Source: Chara braunii (Eukaryota > Streptophyta > Charophyceae > Charales > Characeae). From it: 40,688 nucleotides of DNA. The stretch covers positions 886,854-927,541 of the forward strand of contig BFEA01000010.1 of the NCBI GenBank assembly GCA_003427395.1, read 5' to 3'. The notes under the pieces were generated by a model. It did no database searches. It was not told the DNA's origin and saw only the letters and a list, made by a program, of their open reading frames with translations. Made by a program: the position numbers and the translations under genes. This document shows positions 40,588-40,688 of the stretch, piece after piece. Position 1 is the stretch's first letter. Each line of letters begins with the position of its first letter.

Positions 40588-40688
40588 GGCCAGTGGAAGT
40601 ATAAGCCATTTCTACTCAAGATGAAGTGGGATTGATACCCTCCCCACTTCATGACAAGGCCAAGGCTAATGACCCCTTAGTCACCCCG

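Larger units (their letters stand above)
36419..40688 (+). mobile_element. Element C: Ty3/gypsy retrotransposon, 5' part, runs off the window
   Basis: A plus-strand relative of element A: 5' LTR 36419-37468, primer site, 1.28-kb leader, and gag to about 40587, followed by the start of the region that should lead into protease. No pol is inside the window. Its gag matches that of A over almost the full length, with one amber stop, one short frameshifting deletion and no hAT element or triplication. Confidence 0.9.

Noticed and set aside
1-40688. Bacterial or phage origin, CRISPR array, operon
   Set aside because: Only GT..AG exons, LTR retrotransposons and microsatellites are present; direct repeats are LTRs or tandem duplications, not regularly spaced arrays.

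Overview
This is eukaryotic, green-lineage (streptophyte-like) nuclear DNA made almost entirely of transposable elements. Three things point to a green-lineage host. The LTR retrotransposons are primed by the plant-type initiator-methionine tRNA (primer site TGGTATCGGAGCTGG). A short piece of plastid-type 23S rRNA is embedded in one of them. Host-like exons have GT..AG introns. The style (long, old, nested Ty3/gypsy elements, GGCTATGGC-rich LTRs) makes me think of a charophyte such as Chara braunii; that is a guess, not a demonstration. No prokaryotic genes, tRNA genes or CRISPR arrays were seen.

Layout. 1-814: 3' flank with a (CT)n(CA)n microsatellite. 815-4240: three minus-strand exons of the only host-like gene, a coiled-coil protein. 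4966-23789: element A, a minus-strand Ty3/gypsy element interrupted twice, once in its integrase by a complete minus-strand gypsy element D (6584-15080; target duplication CCTA) and once in its gag by a 1,309-bp hAT-like DNA transposon (18808-20116; 10-bp terminal inverted repeats, 8-bp target duplication). 23790-24862: orphan primer-binding site of an older plus-strand element, a 267-bp tandem duplication and a C-rich tract. 24863-25761: a truncated third A-type LTR. 25762-27128 plus 36064-36410: a non-coding, poly(A)-tailed LINE-like or retroposed segment, split by element B. 27129-36063: element B, a complete minus-strand gypsy element (target duplication CCTA). 36419-40688: element C, a plus-strand relative of A (5' LTR, primer site, leader and gag) that runs off the window.

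Each gypsy element has or had the order LTR - primer site - long leader - gag - aspartic protease - reverse transcriptase - RNase H - integrase with a divergent chromodomain-like tail - polypurine tract - LTR. All are inactivated by stops, frameshifts, small duplications or deletions (D lacks the reverse-transcriptase YxDD; A lacks the integrase catalytic Glu). The implied order of events is: A inserted, then D and the hAT element entered A; separately, B entered the poly(A)-tailed segment.

The observations most worth a second look are: (1) a splice-donor-like motif on the antisense strand about 330 bp from the TGCAAGG end of A, B and C LTRs; (2) a leader block nearly identical (56/60) between the otherwise different elements B and D; (3) the plastid 23S fragment sitting inside a duplicated piece of gag in B; (4) the hAT insertion; (5) a perfect 21-bp hairpin present in only one LTR of A.
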